From Marmoricola sp. (GTDB taxonomy: Bacteria; Actinomycetota; Actinomycetes; Propionibacteriales; Nocardioidaceae), in the NCBI GenBank assembly GCA_030151765.1, contig JASLCW010000020.1:1-55077 (forward strand): DNA of 55,077 nucleotides, in the 5' to 3' direction. Below, in pieces: positions 40,208 through 47,703 of the stretch. The notes beneath the pieces are model-generated. The model saw nothing but the letters and a program-made list of their open reading frames with translations, was not told the DNA's origin and did no database searches. A program made the position numbers and the translations under genes. The stretch's first letter is position 1; each line of letters opens with the position of its first letter.

Positions 40208-41368
40208 ATGGACTTCCGGCTCACCGACGACCAACGCGAGTTCCGCTCCCTGTTGCGCAGTTTCGTCGACAAAGAGATCATCCCCGTTGCGCGTGAGTGG
40301 GAGCAGGCCGGCCGGTATCCCACCGAGATCGTCGAGGGCATGAAGAAGCTGGGCCTCTTCGGCATCACCGTGCCCGAGGAGTACGGCGGTCTCGACCTCG
40401 ACCCGGTGTCCTTCGCGTTGGTCTTCGAGGAGCTCGCCCGCGGTTGGATGGGCATCGCCGGGATTCTCGGCAGCCACTCGCTCTCCTGCCGTCTGATCGC
40501 CATGCACGGCACCGAGGCACAGAAGTCGGCGTACCTGCCCGAACTGGCGACCGGCCAGCGGCGTACCGGCATCGGGCTCACCGAACCGGACGCGGGCACG
40601 GACCTCCAGGGCATCCGCACCGTGGCGCGGCTGGACGGCGACCACTATGCCGTCTCCGGCTCGAAGATGTGGATCACCAACGCCCGCTACGCGGCCCCGC
40701 TGCCGGTGCTGGTCAAGACCGATCCATCGGCCTCGCCGGCGCACAAGGGCATGAGCGTGTTGTTGGTCGACCCCGAGCTCGAGGGCTTCGAGGTGACCAA
40801 GGACATCCCGAAGCTGGGCTACAAAGGCACCGAGTCCTGTGAGATTGTGCTCGACAACGTGCGGGTGCCCCGTGACCAGCTCCTCGGCGGCGTCGAGGGG
40901 CACGGCATGCAGCAGGTACTGTCCGCGCTGGAATGGGGCCGGGTGAATATTGCCGCCCGCTCGGTAGGGATTGCGCAACGTGCCCATGAGGAGGCACTCG
41001 CCTACGCCAGCCAGCGCAAGGCATTCGGTCGCACCATCGGTGACTTCCAGGCGATCCAGCTCAAGTTGGCATCGCTGGCGACGACCCTTCAGGCGGCGCG
41101 GCTGATGGCCTACTGGAGTGCCGACGCGGTGCGCACGGGGCGCGCCGACGGCGAGACCGGGATGGCGAAGATCTTCTGCTCCGAGGTTGCGCTCGAGGCG
41201 GCCATCGACGCGATGAAGGTGCACGGCGGGTATGGATACTCCACCGAGTTCGAGGTCGAGCGGCTCTATCGCGACGCCATCTTGATGAGCATCGGCGAAG
41301 GCACCAACGACGTTCTCCGCACGGTGGTGGCCAAGTCATTGCTTCGGGGAGAGACGGCCGTCGGATGA
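40208..41368 (+). CDS. Acyl-CoA dehydrogenase (canonical type)
   Basis: This 386-residue protein is a canonical acyl-CoA dehydrogenase: 'FRLTDDQREFRSLLRSFVDKEIIP', 'GITVPEEYGGLDLDPVSFALVFEEL' and 'TGIGLTEPDAGTDLQGIRTVARL'. 'KMWITNARYAAPLPVLVKTD' and 'LAYASQRKAFGRTIGDFQAIQLKLA' follow. The catalytic base is retained as Glu364 in I-G-E-G-T-N-D near the C-terminus. It introduces an alpha,beta double bond, passing electrons to ETF. In position it supplies the enoyl-CoA for the MaoC pair encoded upstream. ATG at 40208 follows the DUF35 stop by 1 nt, with GAGAGG upstream. Confidence 0.88.
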   Translation: MDFRLTDDQREFRSLLRSFVDKEIIPVAREWEQAGRYPTEIVEGMKKLGLFGITVPEEYGGLDLDPVSFALVFEELARGWMGIAGILGSHSLSCRLIAMHGTEAQKSAYLPELATGQRRTGIGLTEPDAGTDLQGIRTVARLDGDHYAVSGSKMWITNARYAAPLPVLVKTDPSASPAHKGMSVLLVDPELEGFEVTKDIPKLGYKGTESCEIVLDNVRVPRDQLLGGVEGHGMQQVLSALEWGRVNIAARSVGIAQRAHEEALAYASQRKAFGRTIGDFQAIQLKLASLATTLQAARLMAYWSADAVRTGRADGETGMAKIFCSEVALEAAIDAMKVHGGYGYSTEFEVERLYRDAILMSIGEGTNDVLRTVVAKSLLRGETAVG

Positions 41369-42234
41369 GACCCTCCCTCCCTCGGTCGTATCTCTACGTG
41401 CCGGGCAATGCTGCCGACAAGCTGGCCAAGGCCCACGCCCGCGGCCCGGAGGCGATCCTGGTCGATCTTGAGGACGCCGTGCCGCTTGTCGAGAAGGACG
41501 CTGCCCGCAAAGCGGTGGTCGACTGGCTGAGGGCGCAGCCTGACCACGACCAGGTGGAGCTTTGGGTGCGAGTCAATCCGGGCGAGCGCGGCCTTGACGA
41601 CATCCGCGCCCTCGCCGGAATCCCCGCACTCGCCGGCGTTGCCCTGGCGAAGGCCGATGCCGCGACGGTGCGCGTGGTCGTGGCCCTCCTCGACGAGCTG
41701 GGGGACGAGACCATTCGGCTGATGCCGATGGTCGAAACTCCGGCAGCCGTGCTCGATGTCACTGCACTGGCGGGAGAGTCACGGGTCGAGCGGCTTCAGA
41801 TCGGGGAGGTCGATCTCATTGGTGAAGCCGGCATCGTTCCCGGTCCGGACGAGGTCGAGTTGCTAGCGATCCGGACCGCTGTGGTGCTGGCCAGCGCCAT
41901 GGCGGGCATCGCTCCACCGCTCGGGGCGGTCTCCCGGATCACCTCCGACACGGAGGCTCTGAGAGCATCCACAGAGCGCCTTGCCCGACTCGGCTTCGTG
42001 GGACGCGCGTGCATCCACCCGGCGCAGGTGCCGGTGGTCCACGCCGTCTTCACGCCGTCGACCGCCGAGGTCGATGAGGCCAGCGAGACCTTGCGCCTAC
42101 TCGCCGAGGCACAGGCGCAGGGTTCAGGAGTAGCTCTCGACGCCCGCGGTCGACTCGTCGACCCGGCTGTCGTGCACGCCGCACAGCGGGTTTTGGCTCT
42201 CCACGAGAGAGCCAACCGGGCGGAGACATCGTGA
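41365..42234 (+). CDS. CitE-like HpcH/HpaI-family lyase
   Basis: This 289-residue TIM-barrel protein of the CitE/malyl-CoA lyase family has 'RSYLYVPGNAADKLAKA', 'EAILVDLEDAVPLVEKDAARKAV' (Mg2+/substrate loop), 'LWVRVNPG' and 'IRLMPMVETPAAVLDV' (metal-binding Glu). 'IGEVDLIGEAGI' (metal-binding Asp) and 'GRACIHPAQVPVVHAVF' are also present. Family members cleave malyl-, methylmalyl- or citramalyl-CoA to acetyl- or propionyl-CoA plus a 2-oxo acid. With the MaoC protein (32271) and CoA transferase (33868) a citramalyl-CoA-type cleavage is plausible. It overlaps the dehydrogenase stop (ATGA). Confidence 0.85.
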   Translation: MRPSLPRSYLYVPGNAADKLAKAHARGPEAILVDLEDAVPLVEKDAARKAVVDWLRAQPDHDQVELWVRVNPGERGLDDIRALAGIPALAGVALAKADAATVRVVVALLDELGDETIRLMPMVETPAAVLDVTALAGESRVERLQIGEVDLIGEAGIVPGPDEVELLAIRTAVVLASAMAGIAPPLGAVSRITSDTEALRASTERLARLGFVGRACIHPAQVPVVHAVFTPSTAEVDEASETLRLLAEAQAQGSGVALDARGRLVDPAVVHAAQRVLALHERANRAETS

Positions 42235-42785
42235 CAGCGCCGAATCGGGTCATGTTGGCCGGCACCCAATCGTGGATCGCCGCCCCGATGCCGGGAGCGA
42301 GCCATCCGCTCGACCTGGTCCGGCTCGCCTCGGCGCCCGGCAGGTTCACGATCCTCGCGCGATTCCCGGCTGGCTTCGCCCGCCTGGAACCCGGCGGATA
42401 TCACGCAACGGAAGAATTCCTGGTCCTCGAGGGTGAGTTGGAGATCGACGACAAGACCTATCGTCGCGGCGATCTGACCGTGGTGCCCTCCGACTATCGC
42501 CGTGGATCGATGCGTGCCCCGGGAGGCTGTCGCGTGCTCGCCTGGTTCGACGGGCGCGCCGACTTCCTCCCCGCAGACGAGCTCGGATCGTGCCGGGAGG
42601 CGGTCGTGTCGGTCAACGTCGACACGGCCGACCAGCTCGTGCGCTCGCCAGTCGCCGTGTGGAGTCACGGCGCGGCGGCGGATTCCTCGACTCTGGAGGT
42701 CGTTTCCGCCGACCTCGGTATCTGGGAACGCGGTAGCGAGCTGGAGCCCGGCCCACGCGACGTGGTCCGGCGGGAGCGGCGGTGA
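42231..42785 (+). CDS. Cupin-domain protein
   Basis: This 184-residue protein has one clear cupin barrel: 'LEPGGYHATEEFLVLEGELEIDDKTYRRGDLTVVPSDYRRGSMRAPGGC', with His and two Glu as candidate metal ligands. The C-terminal second half is degenerate ('AVWSHGAAADSSTLEVVSADLGIWERG'). It resembles the bicupin at 25787 in layout and is likewise in a small group with an alpha/beta-fold gene. GTG at 42231 overlaps the lyase stop. The enzymatic role is unknown; metal-dependent dioxygenase, isomerase or decarboxylase are options. Confidence 0.68.
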   Translation: MTAPNRVMLAGTQSWIAAPMPGASHPLDLVRLASAPGRFTILARFPAGFARLEPGGYHATEEFLVLEGELEIDDKTYRRGDLTVVPSDYRRGSMRAPGGCRVLAWFDGRADFLPADELGSCREAVVSVNVDTADQLVRSPVAVWSHGAAADSSTLEVVSADLGIWERGSELEPGPRDVVRRERR

Positions 42786-43540
42786 GTACGACCATGCCTT
42801 TGGTCGCGGATCGCCGGTGGGGTGGAGTCGACGGTCTGTACGGCGGCTATGTCGTCGCGCTCCTCGTCGATGCGGCGGCCGAGGCATCGACGTATCGTCT
42901 GGCCTCGTTCTCGGCGAACTTCGTCGCGAGCGTCACAGGCGACGTTGCGATCGAGCTCGACCGGGTACATGCCGGAAAGTTCACGGAGCTGCTCCGGCTT
43001 GTGCTGCGGCAGGGCGACCGTGCCTGCGTGTACGCGACGGCTGAGCTGCTCCGCACCTCGGCGGAGGACACAGCATCGTCGGAGTGGGTGCGGATGAGCG
43101 AGACCGGGCTGCCGATTGCGGACTCCGGGGATCTCGGCCGTGCGCGCCAGCCGTTCGACGACCTCATCGAACTGCGGCGCGCCGAGCCTCCGGATGTGAC
43201 CACCCGGACCTCGTCATGGGCCCGGCTGCGCTCCACGATCGAGGACTCGGGGTTACGGTCGGCAGAAGCGGTGCTGGCAGCGCTCCTGGACACGCCGACG
43301 CCGGGCCTCTTCGGAGCGGCGGAGCCACCGGACTTCGTGCCGACCATTGATTTCGCCGTGCATTTCGCCCCGCTCACCGAGTGGGTGCCGACTGACTGGG
43401 CCCGGCTTGACCACGCCACCAGTTGGGTGACCCCGCACCACTGCGCCGACGAGGTCACTGCATGGAGTGCCGACGGGCGCTTGCTCGGTGCGGTCCGGCA
43501 GACCCGCAGTGTGCGCTATGGATCCATGAAGAAGGGGTGA
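42782..43540 (+). CDS. Acyl-CoA thioesterase-like double hotdog protein
   Basis: This 252-residue protein looks like the TesB/4HBT_3 double-hotdog type. An N-terminal 'RWGGVDGLYGGYVVALLVDAAAEA' helix region is followed by beta strands 'SFSANFVASVTGDVAIELDRVHAGKFTELLRLVLRQGDRACVYATAELLRT'. A second half has 'PTIDFAVHFAP' and closes 'RLLGAVRQTRSVRYGSM'. It may release free acid from a CoA intermediate or recycle CoA. It overlaps the cupin stop by 4 nt and precedes the second His-elbow alpha/beta protein. Confidence 0.7.
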   Translation: MSTTMPLVADRRWGGVDGLYGGYVVALLVDAAAEASTYRLASFSANFVASVTGDVAIELDRVHAGKFTELLRLVLRQGDRACVYATAELLRTSAEDTASSEWVRMSETGLPIADSGDLGRARQPFDDLIELRRAEPPDVTTRTSSWARLRSTIEDSGLRSAEAVLAALLDTPTPGLFGAAEPPDFVPTIDFAVHFAPLTEWVPTDWARLDHATSWVTPHHCADEVTAWSADGRLLGAVRQTRSVRYGSMKKG

Positions 43541-43543
43541 GCC

Positions 43544-44371
43544 GTGACCGGGAAGGCCGCGGTGCGTCGCGACTATGTCGACGTCGCCTATGGCCAGGTG
43601 CACGTGCGCATGGCGGGGATGGAGAAGACCGGCCAGCCGCCGGTCGTGTGTCTGCACATGAGTCCTGCCTCCGGTGTGGTGTTCGAGGCGCTGGCGACTC
43701 GGCTGGGGACGACGCGTGCGGTGGTGCTCCCCGACACCCCGGGCTTCGGTGCCTCCGACGCCCTGCCGCCTTACCCGACGATCACTGACTACGCCGACGT
43801 TGTCGCGGAAGTGATCGGCCAGCTGGGTCTGCCCGCTCCGGTGGATCTGCTCGGCTACCACACCGGGGCGCTGACATCGGTCGAACTGGCCCGTCGCCGC
43901 CCGACGCTCGTACGGCGGGTCGTCGCGATCTCCATGCCGGTGTTCACCGCCGAGGATCTGGTGCGCCTGCGGCGTACCTATGGTCCGCAACCGATCTTCA
44001 CTGCCGACGGCGAACGACTCTTGGAGAAGTGGCGGTGGTTCGTGCGCTTCTTCGATGTAGGCGGAGCGAACACCGTGGAGCAGGCGGCGCGGATCTTCTA
44101 CGCCCGGCTGTCGGGAGGCGAACGGCACTGGTGGGGACACCGCGCCGCCTTCGAGTACGACATCGCGCCGGCGCTGGCCGCCGTCCATCACCCGATCCTG
44201 GTGCTGAATCCGGCCGACGACCTGACCGAGCAGACCCGTCGTGCGGTGCCGCTGCTCCGGAACGGCCGAGTCCGGGAGATGCCGCAGTGGACGCACGGAT
44301 TCCTGGACAACGACGCCGCCGAGGCGGCAGAGATAGTAGCGGGGTTCCTCGACGATGGGGGAAGCACATGA
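43544..44371 (+). CDS. Alpha/beta-hydrolase-fold protein with His in the nucleophile elbow (second copy)
   Basis: This 275-residue alpha/beta-fold protein shares the 'RRDYVDVAYGQVHVRMAG' N-terminus pattern with the protein at 26614. It has 'VVCLHMSPASGVVFEALA', 'AVVLPDTPGFGASDALPP', an acid in 'ILVLNPADDL' and a late His ('QWTHGFLD'). The elbow reads G-Y-H-T-G (104-108), with His106 where Ser normally sits. Two paralogues with the same unusual residue, each near a cupin gene, suggest this is functional and not decay. The reaction is unknown; ordinary ester hydrolysis through an acyl-serine is not possible. The start is GTG, 4 nt after the thioesterase stop. Confidence 0.78.
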   Translation: MTGKAAVRRDYVDVAYGQVHVRMAGMEKTGQPPVVCLHMSPASGVVFEALATRLGTTRAVVLPDTPGFGASDALPPYPTITDYADVVAEVIGQLGLPAPVDLLGYHTGALTSVELARRRPTLVRRVVAISMPVFTAEDLVRLRRTYGPQPIFTADGERLLEKWRWFVRFFDVGGANTVEQAARIFYARLSGGERHWWGHRAAFEYDIAPALAAVHHPILVLNPADDLTEQTRRAVPLLRNGRVREMPQWTHGFLDNDAAEAAEIVAGFLDDGGST

Positions 44372-45207
44372 ACCAGCGGGCACGGAGAGTCGCGATGGTC
44401 AACTCCGACGGGAAGAACGCGCCCGTCGCCGCTGATCCACCAGGTGTGGAGACAACCCTGCACGAGCTGCGTTTCCGGGTGCTTGCTCGTACGCCGTACG
44501 AGCACATGTTCACCGAGCTGGGCACACTCGATGCGGCCGAACGAGCGTTGGCGGCGGGTTGCGACGCCGTGTACGTAGACACCTTCGGCGACTATGCAGT
44601 AGAGCGGATTCGGGCGTTGACGTCGGTCCCGGTCGTCGGTGCGGGCGAGGCCAGCATCCGGAGCGCTGCGAGGCACCACGCGTCGTACTCGATCGTGACG
44701 GTGTGGCCGCATTCCATGCGCTATCTCTACGACGAACGGCTGGCAGCCACTCCCGGCGGCGAGCGCTGCCGAGGCGTGCATCACCTGTCGGACGACGACG
44801 AGTTGGAGCGATTGGGGCGACGCGACGGGGTGAAGGCGCGGATGAACCGTCACGAGGGCGACCTGGTCGAGGATCTGGTCGCCCTGTGCCGCAGTGCCGT
44901 GACCGTGGACGGCTCCGAGGCCGTGCTGCTCGGCTGTACCTGCATGTCGCCGGTGGCCGAATTGATTCGCGCGCGGATGGAGGTGCCGGTCCTGGACCCG
45001 TCGATGATCGGGCTTGAGGCCGCGCACCGGGCGGCGCTGACCACCTCTCCGGCACGCTCAGCATCCGCAGACGTCCGGCAAGCCGGCCTGGCGGTGGAGG
45101 TGGTCGAGGGGTACCTGCGGGCGCAGGAGAAGGACACCGTATGGGTCGACGACTGCGAGGTGTGTGCGATCACCGGGGTAACGACTACCAAGGAGGAACA
45201 GAAATGA
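44368..45207 (+). CDS. Asp/Glu/hydantoin racemase-family protein lacking the first Cys
   Basis: This 279-residue protein has the two-domain racemase fold: 'ALAAGCDAVYVDTFGDYAVERIRALTSVPVVGAGEAS', 'YSIVTVWPHSMRYLYDE', and 'SEAVLLGCTCMSPVAELIRARMEVPVLDPSMIGLEAAH'. The second catalytic Cys is present (Cys190 or Cys192). In hydantoin racemases the first sits in D-C-F-G-D; here it is Thr72 (D-T-F-G-D). A single-Cys family member, such as arylmalonate decarboxylase, cannot do two-base racemisation but can decarboxylate or isomerise. I therefore favour a decarboxylase or isomerase role. ATG at 44368 is in an ATGA overlap with the alpha/beta-fold gene. Confidence 0.75.
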   Translation: MNQRARRVAMVNSDGKNAPVAADPPGVETTLHELRFRVLARTPYEHMFTELGTLDAAERALAAGCDAVYVDTFGDYAVERIRALTSVPVVGAGEASIRSAARHHASYSIVTVWPHSMRYLYDERLAATPGGERCRGVHHLSDDDELERLGRRDGVKARMNRHEGDLVEDLVALCRSAVTVDGSEAVLLGCTCMSPVAELIRARMEVPVLDPSMIGLEAAHRAALTTSPARSASADVRQAGLAVEVVEGYLRAQEKDTVWVDDCEVCAITGVTTTKEEQK

Positions 45208-45806
45208 GTGTCACCAAGGACGGCACGGCGCTGCTGGTTGTCGATATGCAGAACGGCTTTCTGGACGAGTCGGGTTCGATGGCTCGGATCGGGATGCCCT
45301 ACGAGGCGCTGGTGCCGGCGATCGGCGGTTGCGAACGGCTGGTGGACGCTGCGCGCAGGGCCGGGGTTCCGGTCATCTTCACACGCTACGTCTACCAGCC
45401 CGGCTACGCCGACGGTGGCCTGTTGCCCACGGAGAAGGTGCCCCAGATGATGGAGGCGCAGTCGTTGGTCGTCGGCACCTGGGACGCCGAGATCGTGGGC
45501 TCCCTCACGCCTGCGTCGGGGGAGGTCGTGATCGACAAGTCACGTCCGAGCTCGTTCTACGGGACCCAGCTCGAGCCGGTACTCACCAGCCAGGGCATCC
45601 GGTCGCTGGTGATCTGTGGCGTGACCACGAACATCTGCGTTGAGACCACGGCCCGCGACGCTGGTCAGCGTGACTACCGCGTCCACGTCGTGAGCGACGC
45701 GGTTGCCGAGTACGACCAGACCCGGCACGAGGTGGCCCTGGGCACGATCGGCTTCGCCTTCGGATGGCTGAGCACGACCGACGAGGTGATCGCATCGTGG
45801 TCATGA
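45204..45806 (+). CDS. Isochorismatase-family cysteine hydrolase
   Basis: This 200-residue cysteine hydrolase has the complete catalytic set: Asp14 ('LLVVDMQNGF'), Lys112 ('VIDKSRPSSF') and Cys145 ('GVTTNICVETTARDA'). The family includes nicotinamidase, N-carbamoylsarcosine amidohydrolase, biuret hydrolase, ureidoacrylate hydrolase RutB and maleamate amidase. It most likely removes an amide or carbamoyl group. The start codon ATG overlaps the racemase-like stop after AAGGAGGAA, an unusually strong ribosome-binding site for this operon. Together with RidA and the LLM oxidoreductase it recalls the enzyme types of the Rut pathway. Confidence 0.85.
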   Translation: MSVTKDGTALLVVDMQNGFLDESGSMARIGMPYEALVPAIGGCERLVDAARRAGVPVIFTRYVYQPGYADGGLLPTEKVPQMMEAQSLVVGTWDAEIVGSLTPASGEVVIDKSRPSSFYGTQLEPVLTSQGIRSLVICGVTTNICVETTARDAGQRDYRVHVVSDAVAEYDQTRHEVALGTIGFAFGWLSTTDEVIASWS

Positions 45807-46975
45807 CCGCACCGTCGCTGCCGTTGGTCGAATCCGAGGAGACTGCCGCGCTACGCCGGACGGTCCGCAGGATCGGCGCGCGTTACGGACACGAGTACTT
45901 CGTCAATACGTCACGGACTGGCGGAAATCCGACCGAACTGTGGTCCGACCTCGGCGCTGCCGGGTTGCTGGGCGTCAACGTCCCCGAAGAGTACGAGGGC
46001 GGCGGCTCGGGGATGAGCGACCTGGCCCTGGTGACCGAGGAGCTTGCCTCCGTGGGCATTCCGCTGATGCTCCTGGCGCTGTCGCCAGCGGTGTGTGCAA
46101 CGATTCTGGGCCGCCATGGTTCGGAGGAGCAGAAGCGGGAGTGGCTTCCCGGCCTGGCATCCGGAGATCGGGTGATGGCCTTTGCCATCACTGAGCCCGA
46201 CGCCGGTTCCAACACCCACCGCATTCGTACGACGGCCACACTCAAGGGCAACCAGTGGTGTTTGAACGGTGGCAAGTACTACGTGTCGCACGTCGACAAC
46301 GCCCAGGGCATCCTGGTGGTGGCCCGGACCGGGGAACCGGACGGCGCCGGCCGGGGAGACCTGTCGCTGTTCGTGGTCAACAGCGACCTTCCGGGTATCA
46401 CCGCCGAGCCGATCCCCGTCGAGCTGCTGTCGCCGGATCGGCAGTTCGTGCTGACATTCGACGATGTGCGCATTCCGGCAGACGCTGTCGTCGGACAGGT
46501 GGGACACGGCTTGGCTGCGCTGTTCAGCGGGTTGAATCCCGAGCGCATCGGCAGCGCTGCTCTCCTCAACGGCATCTCCCGCTATGCCCTCGAGAAGGGC
46601 ACGGCGTACGCCGGGGAGCGTGAGGTCTGGGGAGTCCCGATCGGGGCGCACCAGGCTGTGGCACACCCGCTGGCCCGCGCTCACGTCGAGGTCACGGCCG
46701 CGCGGCTGCTGACGGCCCGTGCGGCGGCTATGTACGACGCCGGTCTGCCGGAAGCAGGGGGAGCGGCCAGCATGGCCAAGTACGCCGCGGCCGAGGCCGC
46801 CTCGCACGCACTCGACGCGGCCATCCAGGCCCACGGCGGCAACGGGATGGCTACCGAGTACGGACTGGCAACGCTGAGCGGTCTGGTCAGACTCTTCCGG
46901 ATCGCGCCGGTCAGTAGCGAGATGGTCCTCAATCACATCGCCCAGCACGAGCTGGGCCTGCCGAAGTCGTACTGA
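45803..46975 (+). CDS. Acyl-CoA dehydrogenase (PVSxE variant, second copy)
   Basis: This 390-residue acyl-CoA dehydrogenase-family protein has 'LGVNVPEEYEGGGSGMSDLALVTEEL', 'MAFAITEPDAGSNTHRIRTTATL', 'GGKYYVSHVDNAQGILVVAR' and 'QAHGGNGMATEYGLATLSGLVRLFRIAPVSSEM'. The C-terminal E-G-T base motif is replaced by A-P-V-S-S-E, as in the protein at 28216, and both end with a G-L-x-x-S-Y tail. The catalytic base is therefore not at the medium-chain position. ATG at 45803 overlaps the isochorismatase-type stop. The substrate is probably a branched or otherwise modified acyl-CoA. Confidence 0.82.
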   Translation: MTAPSLPLVESEETAALRRTVRRIGARYGHEYFVNTSRTGGNPTELWSDLGAAGLLGVNVPEEYEGGGSGMSDLALVTEELASVGIPLMLLALSPAVCATILGRHGSEEQKREWLPGLASGDRVMAFAITEPDAGSNTHRIRTTATLKGNQWCLNGGKYYVSHVDNAQGILVVARTGEPDGAGRGDLSLFVVNSDLPGITAEPIPVELLSPDRQFVLTFDDVRIPADAVVGQVGHGLAALFSGLNPERIGSAALLNGISRYALEKGTAYAGEREVWGVPIGAHQAVAHPLARAHVEVTAARLLTARAAAMYDAGLPEAGGAASMAKYAAAEAASHALDAAIQAHGGNGMATEYGLATLSGLVRLFRIAPVSSEMVLNHIAQHELGLPKSY

Positions 46976-47670
46976 TGACGGGCGAGCCGACCGTGATCGT
47001 GGAGGACCTGGAGGGGGTCCGCCGGGTGACCTTGTGTCGACCGCCCGTCAACGCGCTGACGCTGGTCGAGTACGACGCGCTCGCCGCCGCGTTCACATTG
47101 CCATCGACACGGATCGGGTCGCCGCGCGCCGTGCTTCTCAGGGCAACGGGTGCGACATGGTGTGCAGGTCAGGACCTAGGGGAGTTCAGCGCACAGGCCG
47201 GGCCCGGGGAGCGCGCGGCATATCTGCTCCAGGCCACGCAGGGCGTGGCGGCGGCGGCCCGGTGCCCGGTGCCCATCGTTACCGTGCTCGACGGTCCGGC
47301 AATCGGCGCCGGGGCTCTGTTGGTGGCTTGCTCGGACGTCGTGCTGTCCACCGAGAGAGGCAGCCTCGCCTTCCCGGAGTTACGGCTCGGCCTGCGGCTC
47401 GGCCGCTCCCTGCTCTCCGGCCTTCTGCCTGAGCCTGTCATCACCCACGCATTCGTAACTGGTCTGGCCGTCGGGGCCGAGCGATTGCACCAGATGGGCG
47501 CCGTGGCCGAGATCGTACCGATCGCTGACCTGGACGCGCGTGCCGAAGAAGTGGTGGCAGACCTGCTCTCGCTCAGTGACGGCAGCCTGCGCTGGCTGTG
47601 CCGCCGCGATGGGACCCGGGCCGAGGCCTATCTCGACGAGGTTGCACTAGTTGCCGAATACCTTGGCTGA
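46975..47670 (+). CDS. Enoyl-CoA hydratase/isomerase-family protein
   Basis: This 231-residue crotonase-fold protein, shorter than most family members (about 260), has 'AVLLRATGATWCAGQDLGEFSAQAG' (oxyanion hole 1) and 'PIVTVLDGPAIGAGALLVACSDVVLST' (oxyanion hole 2). 'FPELRLGLRLG' has a Glu near the usual base position. It is the last gene of the second block and shares one base with the dehydrogenase stop (TGATG). The block ends here, converging on the thiamine cluster with a 33-nt gap. Confidence 0.82.
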   Translation: MTGEPTVIVEDLEGVRRVTLCRPPVNALTLVEYDALAAAFTLPSTRIGSPRAVLLRATGATWCAGQDLGEFSAQAGPGERAAYLLQATQGVAAAARCPVPIVTVLDGPAIGAGALLVACSDVVLSTERGSLAFPELRLGLRLGRSLLSGLLPEPVITHAFVTGLAVGAERLHQMGAVAEIVPIADLDARAEEVVADLLSLSDGSLRWLCRRDGTRAEAYLDEVALVAEYLG

Positions 47671-47703
47671 CGAGGTCATGATGCGGGCTGTCGGATCTGG
47701 CCT

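Noticed and set aside
32831..45806. Naming the LLM, isochorismatase, RidA and alpha/beta genes rutA, rutB, rutC, rutD
   Set aside because: Only the enzyme families match. The genes are scattered in a CoA-type operon, the RidA is a tandem, and the alpha/beta proteins lack a Ser nucleophile, so orthology to Rut is not supported.
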